Below are positions 9,075 to 17,095 of a DNA stretch of 64,000 nucleotides, piece after piece. The position numbers were made by a program, and so were the translations under genes. How positions within the stretch are numbered: the first letter of the stretch is position 1; each line of letters begins with the position of its first letter. The stretch comes from JBLHZY01 sp047631555 (GTDB lineage Bacteria > Pseudomonadota > Alphaproteobacteria > Rhodobacterales > Rhodobacteraceae). The stretch lies in assembly GCA_047631555.1 (NCBI GenBank), contig JBLHZY010000001.1, positions 434,001 to 498,000 of the forward strand. Reading direction: 5' to 3'. The notes beneath the pieces are model-generated. The model was not told where the DNA came from, did not search any database, and worked only from the letters and a program-made list of their open reading frames with translations.

Positions 9075-11135
9075 CTAATTCATATCGATTTTGCTGCCTT
9101 TAAGCTTGATGGTTGAGCCTTTAATCTCAATCGCGCCGTTCTTTTTCATCACAATGCTGGAATTGCCGCAGATAAGGCTAATCTGATCGCCGACATCGAT
9201 TTTAAGCTTCTTGCCGATCTTATCTTCCTGGCTCAAGGTTACATCGGTAACCATCTCGCCAACGACTTCGCGGGTGAAATCCCGCCCAATCGTTTGGGTC
9301 GTATCGCGCCCGGAGCTTTCTTCGACATCCCGTCCAGTTGTGTTGAAGGTATCTTGGGAAACGGTGATGGTATAATTCCCCATTTCCCCGCCATTTTCAG
9401 CCTCGCTTTCGGTGCTTTTGGCGAGGTCAAGAATGCCCTGATCGTCGCTCTCCGCGCCGCCCACCGCATGAACATTTTCGCCTTCACCGGTAATTTTCAG
9501 CGTCATCGAGCCGCCGACCGTATGGTGATCAAACTTAGCGGTTTCCGAGACTTTATTCTTCCCGATCGAGCGCACATAGGTCTGATCGATCCGGGTCGTG
9601 GCGTGATTATTGACCTTTTGGTTGAGATCAAATTGGGCGTGAAGATAGATCTCTTCCTTGCCCGCTTTGTCCTCAAACCGAAGCTCGTTATAGCCCTCGG
9701 CCTCGTGTGAATCGGTGCGGAAAGTCGAGCGGGTTTTATGCTCGGGCAGGGCATAGGGCGGATCATTGCGCCCGTTATAGACACAGCCCGTAACGATCGG
9801 CTTGTCCGGATCGCCATTGATGAAATCAACAACGACCTCCATGCCGATGCGCGGGATCACCATGCCGCCCCAGCCATTGCCTGCCCAATTCTGCGAAACC
9901 CGGCAGCGCATCGAATGCGCACTTTCCAGATCCCAATGAAACTTGACCAAGATGCGCCCGAATTCATCGCAATCGATCTCGCCGTCGCCAACAACAACCG
10001 CCGTTTGAACGCCGGACATCTTTGGCGATGGGGTCGTGCGGGCGGGGCCATATGGCTCGGTTGTGGCGGTCAAAACGTAATCGCCGGCGTAGGTATAGCC
10101 CTCTTTGGGGCCATCGCCAGAGCCGTAGGAATCCGAAATGAACGTGTGATGCGCCTCAAGGCAAAGGTATTCCGCGCCCTTCACACCGGGGACCTGAAAG
10201 CCCGTCAATTCGACAATCATGCCCGCGTTCAGGCTGATCACATCGCCGCGGGCAAAATGCCAGTGATCGCGCGCCCGCGATTGATCAAGGCGCCGTTTGG
10301 CAACGCCTTTGCCCTGCTCGGGAAGATCATAATCGCCGGGGTATTCGTAGCTTTCCAGCTTGCCCTGTTGATAGTTGGCGGTACCAATCTGCTCGGCTTC
10401 CATCTTCTTTGTGGGCGATTTGAAGTTGTAATCGGTCAGACGTACGGCGCCCGTGGTAAGATGGCGGCCCGGACCCCATTCAGAGAAATGCTCGCCCTCG
10501 GCGTGATGCTGCCCCGAGACGCCAACAAAGGGGCGCTTGTTTGCCGGAATGTGATCGAATTTCAGGATTTGGTCGACCAGAACAAGCGTATGCCCGGTTT
10601 CGGTATGGCGGAAATAATAGCTGATCCCGAAGCGCTCCATCAAACGTTGCGCAAAATCAAGATCGCTCTCGCCGTATTGCACCGTATATTCAAGCGTGCC
10701 CGCGTCGTTTTGGGTCTCGTCTTTGAAGGCGGGGCTGCCAAGGCTGCTATAGGGGGCAAAAACGGCGCTCAATATATTATTGACCGACATTTCATGAAAA
10801 ATGCGCTGCGTGCGCCGCTGGCTCAAAAGCCAAAACCAAGGGCGCATCGTGAGGCGATAGGTATAGCCGTTTTCGCCTGATCCGGTCCAAACCGCCTCGG
10901 ACACATAGCCGGTAAAATAGCGCGTATCACCTTCACACAAAACGCTAATTTCGGCTTGGGTTCCAAGCAGATTGTCGAAATTGATATGATCTTCGACCGA
11001 AAGCGCCTCAACCGTATATTCAAACAATTGATCAACATATTCGCGCACTTCAAAGCGCAGCAGCACCAGCGCATCTTCTCCAAGCGCGGTGTTGAGCTTC
11101 CCTTCGCGGGTCGATTGGCTGAATAAAGAACTCAT
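9075..11135 (-). CDS. vgrG: T6SS spike protein VgrG (TssI)
   Basis: This 686-residue protein is a full-length VgrG. The N-terminal gp27-like part contains YGESDLDFAQRLMERFGISYYF (here split as YGESDLDFAQRL and MERFGISYYF), then comes the gp5 OB-fold with IDCDEFGRILVKFHWD and the W-G hinge NWAGNGWGGMVIPRIGMEVV. The C-terminal third is a beta-helix needle ending KGSTIKLKGSKIDMN. Three copies assemble into the spike that is fired with the Hcp tube. I start it at ATG 11135 (MSSLFSQSTREGK); upstream in-frame starts at up to 11198 would add 21 residues that are not part of the family. It heads the seven-gene effector island. No other T6SS core gene is nearby, so the secretion apparatus must be encoded elsewhere. 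Confidence 0.95.
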   Translation of the reverse strand: MSSLFSQSTREGKLNTALGEDALVLLRFEVREYVDQLFEYTVEALSVEDHINFDNLLGTQAEISVLCEGDTRYFTGYVSEAVWTGSGENGYTYRLTMRPWFWLLSQRRTQRIFHEMSVNNILSAVFAPYSSLGSPAFKDETQNDAGTLEYTVQYGESDLDFAQRLMERFGISYYFRHTETGHTLVLVDQILKFDHIPANKRPFVGVSGQHHAEGEHFSEWGPGRHLTTGAVRLTDYNFKSPTKKMEAEQIGTANYQQGKLESYEYPGDYDLPEQGKGVAKRRLDQSRARDHWHFARGDVISLNAGMIVELTGFQVPGVKGAEYLCLEAHHTFISDSYGSGDGPKEGYTYAGDYVLTATTEPYGPARTTPSPKMSGVQTAVVVGDGEIDCDEFGRILVKFHWDLESAHSMRCRVSQNWAGNGWGGMVIPRIGMEVVVDFINGDPDKPIVTGCVYNGRNDPPYALPEHKTRSTFRTDSHEAEGYNELRFEDKAGKEEIYLHAQFDLNQKVNNHATTRIDQTYVRSIGKNKVSETAKFDHHTVGGSMTLKITGEGENVHAVGGAESDDQGILDLAKSTESEAENGGEMGNYTITVSQDTFNTTGRDVEESSGRDTTQTIGRDFTREVVGEMVTDVTLSQEDKIGKKLKIDVGDQISLICGNSSIVMKKNGAIEIKGSTIKLKGSKIDMN

Positions 11136-11277
11136 GCTAAAATCCACTGCCTTGAGCAAAATAAAGGCCCGTTTGAGTATGGTAGAGCAACAAAGCAAAC
11201 TTGCAAGAGGCGAGTTTTCCCTAGGTCACCCCGAATAAAACCGGGCGCAGGCGGCAATATTGCATCGCTATTTTGCG

Positions 11278-12213
11278 CTAAAGGCGCGCCAAACGCTCGG
11301 TCAGAATGGCGAAAAAACCATCGTCGTCAATGCTGCCTATAAATGTCGCATTGGGCGCGCGCCCCGAGACGCCCCACCAATCGGCCACCGTCATCCCAAG
11401 CGTCAGCGCGCCCTCAAGCTCAATCTCAACATTGATATGGCGGCCCGAAAAGAGAGAGGGATCAATGAGATAGGCGATCACGGTCGGATCATGCAGCGGC
11501 GCGCCTTTGGAGCCGTATTTGGCAATGTCAAAGCGCTCAAAGAAATGCGTCCAAGAGGCGACAACCTCGCCAATGCGCGTCCCAAGCGCCTCAAATCGAG
11601 CGACCCGCTCATGTGTGACAAGCGCTTTGTGGGTAACGTCGAGCGGCATCACCGTGATCGGCGCGCCGCAGGCAAAAACGATCGCCGCCGCCTCTGGATC
11701 GACATAGATATTAAACTCCGCCGTTGGCGTGATATTGCCGACTTCAAAGTAAGCCCCGCCCATCAAAACGATCTCTTGGATGCGCGGCGCAATGTCCGGA
11801 GCGCGCTGAAGGGCGGTCGCGATATTGGTCAGCGGCCCAAGCGGGCAAAGCGTCACTGTCCCGGGGGGATGGCGGCGCAACTCGTGAATGATGAAATCGA
11901 CCGCATGCATCTCCTGAACTGGCATGCTGGGCGCGGGCAGTTCGATCCCATCAAGCCCGGTTTTCCCGTGCACATGTTCGGCCGTGACCAAGGGGCGCGA
12001 AAGCGGCGCGGCGCAGCCCTCAAAGACCGCAATATCGCGCCGCCCGGCCAGTTCACAAACCTTGCGCGCATTGATTGAGGTCAGCGGCAGCGGCACATTT
12101 CCCGCAACAGCCGTGATCCCAAGAAGGTCCAATTCCGGCGAGCCAAGCGCCAAAAGGATCGCAACGGCGTCGTCTTGGCCGGGGTCGGTATCGATGATGA
12201 TTTTGCGGCTCAT
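11278..12213 (-). CDS. Inosine-uridine preferring nucleoside hydrolase family protein
   Basis: The 311-residue protein carries the metal-binding signature IIIDTDPGQDDAVAILLAL at residues 5-23, the hallmark of nucleoside N-ribohydrolases (IunH/RihA-C), which split nucleosides into base and ribose for salvage. FNIYVDPEAAAIVFACG (about 167-183) and the late DPTVIAYLIDP, which supplies the active-site Asp, are also family features. Length fits the RihA/RihB group. A good ribosome site, AAGGAG, lies six bases before the ATG. It is a single gene; base preference cannot be told from sequence. Confidence 0.92.
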   Translation of the reverse strand: MSRKIIIDTDPGQDDAVAILLALGSPELDLLGITAVAGNVPLPLTSINARKVCELAGRRDIAVFEGCAAPLSRPLVTAEHVHGKTGLDGIELPAPSMPVQEMHAVDFIIHELRRHPPGTVTLCPLGPLTNIATALQRAPDIAPRIQEIVLMGGAYFEVGNITPTAEFNIYVDPEAAAIVFACGAPITVMPLDVTHKALVTHERVARFEALGTRIGEVVASWTHFFERFDIAKYGSKGAPLHDPTVIAYLIDPSLFSGRHINVEIELEGALTLGMTVADWWGVSGRAPNATFIGSIDDDGFFAILTERLARL

Positions 12214-12301
12214 GGGGGCTCCTTAATGGGCGGTGGCGGCGGCGTTTGGGGCAGAGTGGCGCGCGGGCGCGGGCTTGTCCAGAGGCCAGGGCAGGCAAAC
12301 G

Positions 12302-12335
12302 AAAAACGCGCGCCCCTTTGATCGGAGCGCGCGCT
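12302..12335 (-). terminator. Rho-independent terminator of the iron-binding protein gene
   Basis: Read on the minus strand, a GC-rich inverted repeat (GCGCGCG and CGCGCGC, 13-base loop) is followed by five T. It lies 26 bases after the stop codon of the iron-binding protein gene. Confidence 0.8.
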
Positions 12336-12360
12336 GATTTGGCAAGTTAGAGAGCTAAGA

Positions 12361-13365
12361 TTAGCTATCGAAATCAACTTCTTGCGTGATTTTTAGCGCC
12401 TGAGGGCGGAGTTTTGCGATATCCATCAGGTTCACATCATCCGCCGTGAATTCGCCCCATCCCGCAACCAAGTCGGTCGCGCTGGTTCCCGGCGCAATTG
12501 GATATTCAAAATTGGCTTCAGCATAGATTTCTTGCGCCGCAGGCGAGGTCAGAAATTCCATGAAATGTAGCGCTTCAGCGGCGTTATCCGTCGCTTTCGT
12601 CATCGCCACGCCGGAGATGTTAACATGCGTGCCCGCGCCCTCAAATGTTGGGAAATCGAGACGGACGGAATTGGCCCATTCGATCTGCTCTGGATCGGCC
12701 AACATTTTGCCCATGTAATAGGTGTTGCCCAAGGAGATGTCGCATTCTGCGGCCCAGATCGCCTTTACTTGTGCGCGATCATTGCCTTGGGGTTTGCGCG
12801 CGAGGTTGGCCTTAAGCCCTTCGAGCCAAGTCTTGGTTTCCTCGGCGCCGTGATGTGCAAGATAGGCCGATGTCAGCCCGATCATATAAGCATGCGTGCC
12901 CGAACGGGTGCAGATGCGGCCCTTCCATTTGGGATCGGCAAGGTCTTCATATGTGGTGATTTCGCCCGGCGCGACCCGCTCTTTTGAAGCATAGATAATG
13001 CGCGCGCGCGTCGTCAGGCCCCACCATTGCCCCTCAGGATCGTGAAAGGCGGCAGGGACGTTTGCTTGCATCGTCGCGGAGGTAACGGGCTGGGTTACGC
13101 CGGCCTCAACCGCCTCGTTGAGGCGCGAGATATCGACTGTCAGAATTACATCCGCAGGGCTGCGCGCGCCCTCGGCCAAGAGCCGCTCAACCATGCCTTT
13201 TTCAAGATAGGCGACGTTTACATCGATGCCGGTTTCGGCGGTAAACGCATCTGTGAGCGGCGCGATCAGCTCGGGCTGGCGATAGGAATAGACATTGACC
13301 TCAGCCATAGCGGGCAGGGCGGCGCAGAGGGTTGCGGTGGAAAGGGCGAGTGTGGTGCGAAACAT
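12361..13365 (-). CDS. Fe3+ ABC transporter substrate-binding protein (FbpA/FutA-type)
   Basis: The 334-residue protein has a signal peptide ending at ALPAMA-E and the start VNVYSYRQPEL typical of periplasmic ferric-ion binding proteins. The iron-coordinating tyrosine pair is visible in ISLGNTYYMGKM, and RARIIYASKER fits the family hinge. It would capture Fe3+ in the periplasm and pass it to an FbpBC-type permease, which is not encoded next to it. I start at ATG 13365 because GGAGG lies at 13371-13375; a start four codons upstream would remove that ribosome site. Its promoter is covered by two palindromic operators, consistent with iron control. Confidence 0.9.
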   Translation of the reverse strand: MFRTTLALSTATLCAALPAMAEVNVYSYRQPELIAPLTDAFTAETGIDVNVAYLEKGMVERLLAEGARSPADVILTVDISRLNEAVEAGVTQPVTSATMQANVPAAFHDPEGQWWGLTTRARIIYASKERVAPGEITTYEDLADPKWKGRICTRSGTHAYMIGLTSAYLAHHGAEETKTWLEGLKANLARKPQGNDRAQVKAIWAAECDISLGNTYYMGKMLADPEQIEWANSVRLDFPTFEGAGTHVNISGVAMTKATDNAAEALHFMEFLTSPAAQEIYAEANFEYPIAPGTSATDLVAGWGEFTADDVNLMDIAKLRPQALKITQEVDFDS

Positions 13366-13391
13366 GGAAGCCTCCAATTAATGATGCCTCG

Positions 13392-13442
13392 CTTTAACCT
13401 GAGTATTTTAGTCGGGTCAATACCTGAATGAATTAGTCGGGT
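13392..13442 (-). promoter_or_regulatory. Promoter with two tandem palindromic operators upstream of the iron-binding protein gene
   Basis: On the minus strand two 21-base imperfect palindromes, each ACCCGA-N9-TCAGGT, lie at 13422-13442 and 13397-13417 with four bases between them. The promoter-proximal copy fills the 17-base spacer between a likely -35 TTGACC (13420-13415) and -10 TTAAAG (13397-13392). A repressor bound there would block RNA polymerase. The inner CGA-N9-TCA is one base from the TGA-N9-TCA core described for RirA-type iron boxes, so an Rrf2-family iron regulator (RirA or IscR) is the likely binder. The palindromes are seen; the regulator is inferred. Confidence 0.65.
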
Positions 13443-13495
13443 ACATTATTGTCCGGTTTTACTCTGATATTTGCGGCTGTGTTTTGGAGGCAAGC

Positions 13496-14308
13496 TTAGC
13501 TCTGGGTTTTCTCGCGCGTTTTGGCGGCGATCCAATGGGCTTCCATTTCATCCAAGGTCGCGGCCCGAACATCGCGCCCCTCCGCGGCCAAAGCATCCTC
13601 AACCGCGCCAAAGCGGCGGGACACCTTGGCATTGGTGCGCCGGATCGCCGCCTCGGGATCAACGCCGAGATGACGCGCGAGATTGGCCATGGCAAAGAGC
13701 AGATCGCCCATCTCATCCTCAATCGCATCCGTGTCCATCGCCGCAGAGGCCTCAGCCAATTCCCGCGCTTCTTCAGCAATTTTATCAACGACTTGCGCGC
13801 TATTATCCCAATCAAACCCAACCCGGGCGAGCCGTTTTTGCAGCTTCATCGCCCGCAGCAATCCGGGCAGCCCCATCGCCACACCATCCAAGGTGCGCGT
13901 CTCGCCGCGCGCGGCGCGCTCCCGGGCCTTTTGCGCCTCCCAATCGCGGTTTTGCTGCTCTGCCGTTTTGCCCGGCTCGGCGCCAAAAACATGCGGATGG
14001 CGCGCGATCATTTTGGCGGAAATCGCTTCGGCAACGCTGTCAAAAGAGAAGTCGCCCGCTTCCTCAGCGATGCGCGCATGAAACACGACCTGCAGCAAAA
14101 GATCGCCAAGCTCGCCCTCCAAATCGGCCATATCGCCGCGCTCAATCGCATCGGCAACCTCGTAAGCCTCCTCAATCGTATAGGGCGCAATGCTTGCGAA
14201 AGTTTGGGTGATATCCCAAGGGCAGCCCGTCTGCGGATCGCGCAGGCGCTCCATGATACAAAGTAGCTTAGAAATGCCCGATTGGGGCGTGGTTTGGGGG
14301 ATGTTCAT
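13496..14308 (-). CDS. mazG: Nucleoside triphosphate pyrophosphohydrolase MazG
   Basis: The 270-residue protein has two MazG folds. The first includes RDPQTGCPWDITQTFASIAPYTIEEAYEVADAI (best seen as CPWDITQTF and YTIEEAYEV), and the EELGDLLLQVVFH-type metal motif appears as GELGDLLLQVVFHARIAEE. The second half repeats it as EDEMGDLLFAMANLARHLGVDPE. MazG hydrolyses (d)NTPs to monophosphates and pyrophosphate, cleaning the pool and in some bacteria lowering (p)ppGpp. Its ATG overlaps the stop of the upstream PEP-mutase family gene (ATGA), so the two are translationally coupled. Confidence 0.95.
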   Translation of the reverse strand: MNIPQTTPQSGISKLLCIMERLRDPQTGCPWDITQTFASIAPYTIEEAYEVADAIERGDMADLEGELGDLLLQVVFHARIAEEAGDFSFDSVAEAISAKMIARHPHVFGAEPGKTAEQQNRDWEAQKARERAARGETRTLDGVAMGLPGLLRAMKLQKRLARVGFDWDNSAQVVDKIAEEARELAEASAAMDTDAIEDEMGDLLFAMANLARHLGVDPEAAIRRTNAKVSRRFGAVEDALAAEGRDVRAATLDEMEAHWIAAKTREKTQS

Positions 14309-15123
14309 GAGGCCTCGGCGAGCAGTTTATCCATAATTTTCGACGGTAATATGTCTCCCAGCCCCGAAAAGTTGCCTTTTTCGAACATTTCAGTGCAAAG
14401 ATCATAAATCAGCTTATGGCTGGCCCGCGCCAAGGCCCCGCCCATAGAAACGCGCGCAATCCCGATGGCGGCGAAGGCATCTAAACTGGTTTTGGCGAAA
14501 GGCCCGGCGGCCAATGCATTCACTGGTTTCTTGGTGGCTTGGCAAATTCGGGCCAGATCTTCCATGCTCGGCGGGATCGGGACATAAAGCCCATCTGCGC
14601 CCGCCGCATCAAAGGCCTGAATGCGCGCAATCGCCTCCTCAATGCCGTATCCGCCGACAAGGCAGCCATCCGCCCGCGCCACCAAAAAGAAATCTCGGGG
14701 CAGGGCGCGCGCAGCCTCCGCGGCGGCCCGGACGCGTTCCACAGCCAATTCGCGCGCGTAAGCTGAGGTGCCCGGTAGGGCCGTGTCCTCGATGCAAATC
14801 CCAGCAAGGCCGATCTCGCCCGCCAAGCGGACGGTCTCTGCGCAGGTCTCTGGATCCTCGCCAAAGCCGTTCTCAAAATCGCCCGAAACAGGCACAGAAA
14901 CCGCCGCGACCAGATCTTGCGCATGGGCAAGCGCCTGATCGCGCGTCAGCGTGCCATCATCGGCAAAGCCAAGGGTAAAGGCATGCGCCGCTGAAGAGGT
15001 GGCGATCGCTTTGGCCCCCATGGATTGCAGCATTTTGGCCGAGCCCGCATCCCAGGCATTGGCCAAGATAAAGGGTTGGCCGGGGCGGTGAAGCGCGCGA
15101 AACTGTGAACCTATATCTTCCAT
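14305..15123 (-). CDS. Isocitrate lyase/PEP mutase family protein
   Basis: This 272-residue TIM-barrel protein starts FRALHRPGQPFILANAWDAGSA and carries SGDFENGFGEDPE, the Asp-rich loop that binds Mg2+ in the ICL/PEPM superfamily. GLAGICIEDTALPG follows, with the metal-site Glu-Asp pair. The classical lyase cysteine motif KKCGH is absent, so it is neither isocitrate lyase nor methylisocitrate lyase; oxaloacetate decarboxylase-like or C-C/P-C cleaving activity is possible. It is co-transcribed with mazG by a four-base overlap, a pairing I cannot explain functionally. Confidence 0.82.
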   Translation of the reverse strand: MEDIGSQFRALHRPGQPFILANAWDAGSAKMLQSMGAKAIATSSAAHAFTLGFADDGTLTRDQALAHAQDLVAAVSVPVSGDFENGFGEDPETCAETVRLAGEIGLAGICIEDTALPGTSAYARELAVERVRAAAEAARALPRDFFLVARADGCLVGGYGIEEAIARIQAFDAAGADGLYVPIPPSMEDLARICQATKKPVNALAAGPFAKTSLDAFAAIGIARVSMGGALARASHKLIYDLCTEMFEKGNFSGLGDILPSKIMDKLLAEAS

Positions 15124-15162
15124 ACCGAACCTATATTATTGAAGTTAAACAGATATCTTTGC

Positions 15163-15498
15163 CTAAAGCGCGGCGCGCGCAGCCTTTGTCAGCTTGCCAA
15201 CAATCAAATCGTATGAGGTCTTGAGCCGGTGGGCCAGCTCTTCCTCATCCTCCAGCGAAAAGGGCAAAAGCACCCAAGAGCGGTGAAAATACCGCGCCTT
15301 TCGCCCGATCCCGATCTCAATCAAAAACGCCGCCGCTTCAACGCTGGCCGTCTTGACCGTAACGCCATCACGGGAGGCCGCAAAGCAGGCAAACATCTTG
15401 CCGCCGACTTTCCAGCTTTCGATCTCGCCCTCGCTTGGCGCGGCGCGAACCGCTCCCGGGAAGCCTGCGCAAATTGTATCTATTGTGGCAATTTCCAT
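15163..15498 (-). CDS. MmcQ/YjbR family protein
   Basis: A 111-residue protein of the YjbR fold: FPGAVRAAPSEGEIESWKVGGKMFACF near the start (seen as FPGAVRAAP and SWKVGGKMFACF) and the end DEEELAHRLKTSYDLIVGKL. Members are small cytoplasmic proteins with a double-wing fold similar to DNA-binding proteins; none has a firmly known job. I use ATG 15498 (MEIATID) because the family normally begins about there; ATG 15513 would add five residues. It is transcribed away from cysS. Confidence 0.85.
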   Translation of the reverse strand: MEIATIDTICAGFPGAVRAAPSEGEIESWKVGGKMFACFAASRDGVTVKTASVEAAAFLIEIGIGRKARYFHRSWVLLPFSLEDEEELAHRLKTSYDLIVGKLTKAARAAL

Positions 15499-15697
15499 GG
15501 CGCCAGCCTGCATATTTGGCGCCCCAAGCGCAAGGCTTGGCAGGGGAGCGCGCGCCTGCTATGAACGTCGCATGAGAACGCAAAGCATCATCATTATCTG
15601 CTGCATTACCCGCTGACATATGTCGCGCGGGCCCGCTCTCTTTCACTCCTTTGTTTAAGTTGCTAAAGCCTGCGGGGACGCCACCCGAGGATTGATC

Positions 15698-17095
15698 ATG
15701 ACCAAGATCACGCTGCACAACACCAAGACGCGCAAAAAAGAGGGCTTTACGCCGCTCGATCCAAACAACGTGCGCATCTATGTTTGCGGACCGACCGTTT
15801 ATGATCGCGCCCATCTGGGCAATGCGCGCCCAGTGATCGTGTTTGATGTGCTTTTCCGGCTCTTACGCCATGTGTATGGGGCGGATCACGTCACTTATGC
15901 GCGCAATTTCACCGATGTGGACGATAAGATTAACGCGCGCGCGGCTGAGAGCGGGCGCTCAATCGGCGAGATCACGGATGAGACCATCGCCTGGTATCTG
16001 AATGACATGGGCGCGGTCGGCGCGCTTGAGCCGAACCTGATGCCGCGCGCGACCGAATTTATCGACCAAATGATTGCAATGATTGAGGAATTGATCGCGT
16101 CAGACCATGCATATGCCGCCGAGGGTCATGTGCTTTTTGCCGTTGAAAGCTACAAGGAATATGGCGCTCTGTCTGGCCGCTCGATCGATGATATGATCGC
16201 GGGCGCCCGGGTTGAGATTGCGCCCTACAAGCGCAATCCGATGGATTTTGTGCTCTGGAAACCCTCCGAAGGCGATCTTCCCGGCTGGGAAAGCCCATGG
16301 GGGCGGGGCCGTCCGGGCTGGCATATTGAATGCTCGGCGATGGCTTATGAATTGCTCGGCGAGAGCTTTGATATTCACGGCGGCGGCAATGATCTGATGT
16401 TCCCGCACCATGAAAACGAGATCGCCCAAAGCTGCTGCGCGCATCCCGAAGGGGGCTTTGCGCAGGTCTGGCTGCACAATGAAATGCTGCAGGTTGAAGG
16501 GAAGAAAATGTCCAAGTCTTTGGGCAATTTCTTCACTGTGCGCGATCTGCTCGATCAAGGCATCCCCGGCGAAGTGATCCGCTTTGTGATGCTGAGCACG
16601 CATTATCGCAAACCGATGGACTGGACGGCGGAGAAGGCTGAGCAGGCGAAAGCGACTCTGCGCAATTGGCGCGCGCTCGTTTTGGGCGCGGATGAAGCTG
16701 GCCCCGATCAAGACATTGTCGATCTGATCGCCGATGATCTCAACACCGCGGGCGCAATCACCAAGCTTCACGCGATGGCCAAAGCAATCACCGCCAATCC
16801 GCAAAAGGACTGCTTCTATGAAAAGGGCGCGTTTTTATCCTCGGCCCGCTTGCTTGGGCTACTCAGCGAAGAGCTTGGCGGCTGGGAAACAGGCGGCGCG
16901 GATTTGGCCCCGTTTGAAGCGGCGCTTTCTGCCCTGCGAGATGCAGCAATGCAGACCAAAGACTTCTCAGCAGTAGACGCGATGAAAGCTGCGCTGATCT
17001 CGGCAGGGGTTGAAGTGCGCATGTCAAAAGCGGGTGTAGAATTGGCAGAAGCCGCAGGCTTCGACGCCTCCAAACTCGAAGGGTTACTGGAATGA
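15698..17095 (+). CDS. cysS: Cysteinyl-tRNA synthetase
   Basis: This 465-residue class I synthetase charges tRNA-Cys. Zinc ligands are Cys30 of YVCGPT, the Cys of HIECSAMA, and His/Glu of FPHHENEIAQS; the HIGH-type motif is the HLGN of YDRAHLGNAR (39-42), and KMSKS occupies 270-274. Length is that of the bacterial enzyme without extension. The start is ATG 15698 with CGAGG seven bases upstream; the TTG six bases earlier is less likely. The stop overlaps cimA by four bases (ATGA), so cysS leads a three-gene operon. The 190-base leader shows no riboswitch or T-box that I can recognise. Confidence 0.96.
   Translation: MTKITLHNTKTRKKEGFTPLDPNNVRIYVCGPTVYDRAHLGNARPVIVFDVLFRLLRHVYGADHVTYARNFTDVDDKINARAAESGRSIGEITDETIAWYLNDMGAVGALEPNLMPRATEFIDQMIAMIEELIASDHAYAAEGHVLFAVESYKEYGALSGRSIDDMIAGARVEIAPYKRNPMDFVLWKPSEGDLPGWESPWGRGRPGWHIECSAMAYELLGESFDIHGGGNDLMFPHHENEIAQSCCAHPEGGFAQVWLHNEMLQVEGKKMSKSLGNFFTVRDLLDQGIPGEVIRFVMLSTHYRKPMDWTAEKAEQAKATLRNWRALVLGADEAGPDQDIVDLIADDLNTAGAITKLHAMAKAITANPQKDCFYEKGAFLSSARLLGLLSEELGGWETGGADLAPFEAALSALRDAAMQTKDFSAVDAMKAALISAGVEVRMSKAGVELAEAAGFDASKLEGLLE

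Noticed and set aside
9738..10880. 380-residue plus-strand frame
   Set aside because: Antisense of vgrG, where the VgrG motifs are explicit.
6285..11135. Contractile prophage tail module
   Set aside because: VgrG and PAAR are related to phage spike proteins, but DUF2169, DUF3396 and thiolase-like genes are T6SS-specific and no sheath, tube, baseplate or lysis genes are present.
15541..15697. T-box or cysteine riboswitch in the cysS leader
   Set aside because: No T-box sequence (AGGGUGG-like) or terminator/antiterminator pair is visible, and T-boxes are rare in this group.
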